A DNA stretch of 13,747 bases from an archaeon (GTDB lineage Archaea; Halobacteriota; Syntropharchaeia; Alkanophagales; Methanospirareceae): positions 1 through 13,747 of the forward strand of contig JASEFB010000054.1 in the NCBI GenBank assembly GCA_030019325.1, read 5' to 3'. Each line of letters begins with the position of its first letter. Positions within the stretch are counted from its first letter, which is position 1. Shown in pieces: positions 13,158-13,747 of this stretch. Below the pieces are notes generated by a model. It saw only the letters and a program-made list of their open reading frames with translations. It was not told the origin of the DNA and ran no database searches. The translations under genes were made by a program, and so were the position numbers.

Positions 13158-13747
13158 TTAAAATATCCCGTCAATCTTCGCTCCGCAATGTGGGCACTTT
13201 GAATCTGTCATGTTATTCCCCAGAATCTGGAATCCATAGCGTTGGATGAGCAACCTTCCGCACTTATAGCAGTAGGTATTCTCGCCTCCCTCGCCTGGGA
13301 CATTGCCCTCATACACGTATCTCAAGCCTACTTCCAACCCAATGTTTCGAGCTTCACGTAGGGTTGTAACCGGTGTTCGAGGGAGATTGGTGAGCTTATA
13401 GGCAGGATAGAACTGTGAGATATGCCAGGGGATGTCAACGCCTACACCTTTGATGAACTCGGCGATCCCTCTGAAATCTTCCTCAGAATCGTTCAGCGTC
13501 GGTATAACCAACGTCGTTACTTCAATCCAAATTCCTAAACTCTTATAAAGCTTTATCGCATCGAGGACAGGGTCCAGGTGACCCCCGCAATTCTTGTGAT
13601 ACAGCTCCTCAGATAACCCCTTCAGGTCTACATTTACCGCATCTAAATAAGGAGCGATGGTGCGTATAGCCTCCTCCGTAATATACCCGTTTGTGACAAA
13701 GACGTTACATACCCCTTCTCCATGTGCCAATCTAGCCGTGTCATAGG
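13158..13747 (-). CDS. amrS: AmrS-type radical SAM enzyme, C-terminal part (AmmeMemoRadiSam system)
   Basis: The frame is open to the window edge, so the 5' part, including the radical SAM CxxxCxxC cluster motif, is missing; TTG at 13730 is not the true start, because in-frame YDTAR precedes it. The visible ~196 residues match the C-terminal part of the AmmeMemoRadiSam radical SAM protein: VFVTNGYITEEA, LDAVNVDLKGLSEELYHKNC, WIEVTTLVIPTLNDSEED, DIPWHISQFYPAYKL, then RYVYEGNVPGEGGENTYC. Two CxxC pairs (CYKCG and CPHCG) near the end form a zinc- or cluster-binding knuckle usual in this family. The enzyme is an anaerobic radical protein that relates to pyruvate-formate-lyase activases and normally accompanies AMMECR1 and Memo proteins, which are not in this window. 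It is transcribed in the same direction as the UDG-like gene. Confidence 0.9.
   Translation of the reverse strand, partial: YDTARLAHGEGVCNVFVTNGYITEEAIRTIAPYLDAVNVDLKGLSEELYHKNCGGHLDPVLDAIKLYKSLGIWIEVTTLVIPTLNDSEEDFRGIAEFIKGVGVDIPWHISQFYPAYKLTNLPRTPVTTLREARNIGLEVGLRYVYEGNVPGEGGENTYCYKCGRLLIQRYGFQILGNNMTDSKCPHCGAKIDGIF

Overview
The window looks like chromosomal DNA from an uncultured euryarchaeon. Several genes are specific to Archaea: GatE (archaeal Glu-tRNA(Gln) amidotransferase), ribosomal protein S3Ae/eS1, the beta-CASP nuclease aCPSF2, a large-form PurQ, and a tRNA-Gly whose intron has a textbook archaeal bulge-helix-bulge splice site. Most promoters that can be seen are AT-rich TATA-like boxes about 25-30 nt upstream of start codons, with short or absent leaders. 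The intergenic hairpin style and moderate GC recall ANME-1/Methanophagales-type methanotrophic archaea, but that is a recollection and not something proved here.

Layout, left to right: (1) the 3' part of an unrecognised + strand gene, running into a hairpin-rich terminator/repeat region and converging on a small TPR protein on the - strand; (2) a two-gene - strand operon for branched-chain 2-oxoacid synthesis (LeuA/CimA-type synthase followed by a LeuB-type dehydrogenase, overlapping by 4 bp), closed by a stem-loop/T-run terminator; (3) an intron-containing tRNA-Gly(GCC) on the - strand, 5 bp behind the aCPSF2 stop codon, with a perfect 62-bp repeat present once inside the intron and once just after the tRNA 3' end; (4) a - strand cluster of S3Ae then aCPSF2 (1-nt gap), preceded by Nudix ADP-ribose pyrophosphatase then PurQ (4-bp overlap), and before that GatE; (5) a + strand segment with a 54-aa ribbon-helix-helix protein, too short for ordinary ORF cut-offs, and a 697-codon DUF255/YyaL-type thioredoxin-domain gene interrupted by a single in-frame TAG at a normally tyrosine position; (6) on the - strand, an AT-richer gene resembling the uracil-DNA glycosylase superfamily, and the C-terminal two-thirds of an AmrS-type radical SAM protein cut by the window edge.

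Functionally most of the window is housekeeping: leucine/isoleucine synthesis, purine synthesis, tRNA-dependent glutamine formation, translation, RNA 3' processing. The most notable observations are the tRNA intron built almost entirely of a repeat that also flanks the tRNA, the amber codon in an otherwise intact DUF255 gene (TAG is otherwise hardly used as a stop here), the likely CTG start of S3Ae, and the divergent UDG-like protein. I found no defence island, CRISPR array, integrase or insertion sequence.
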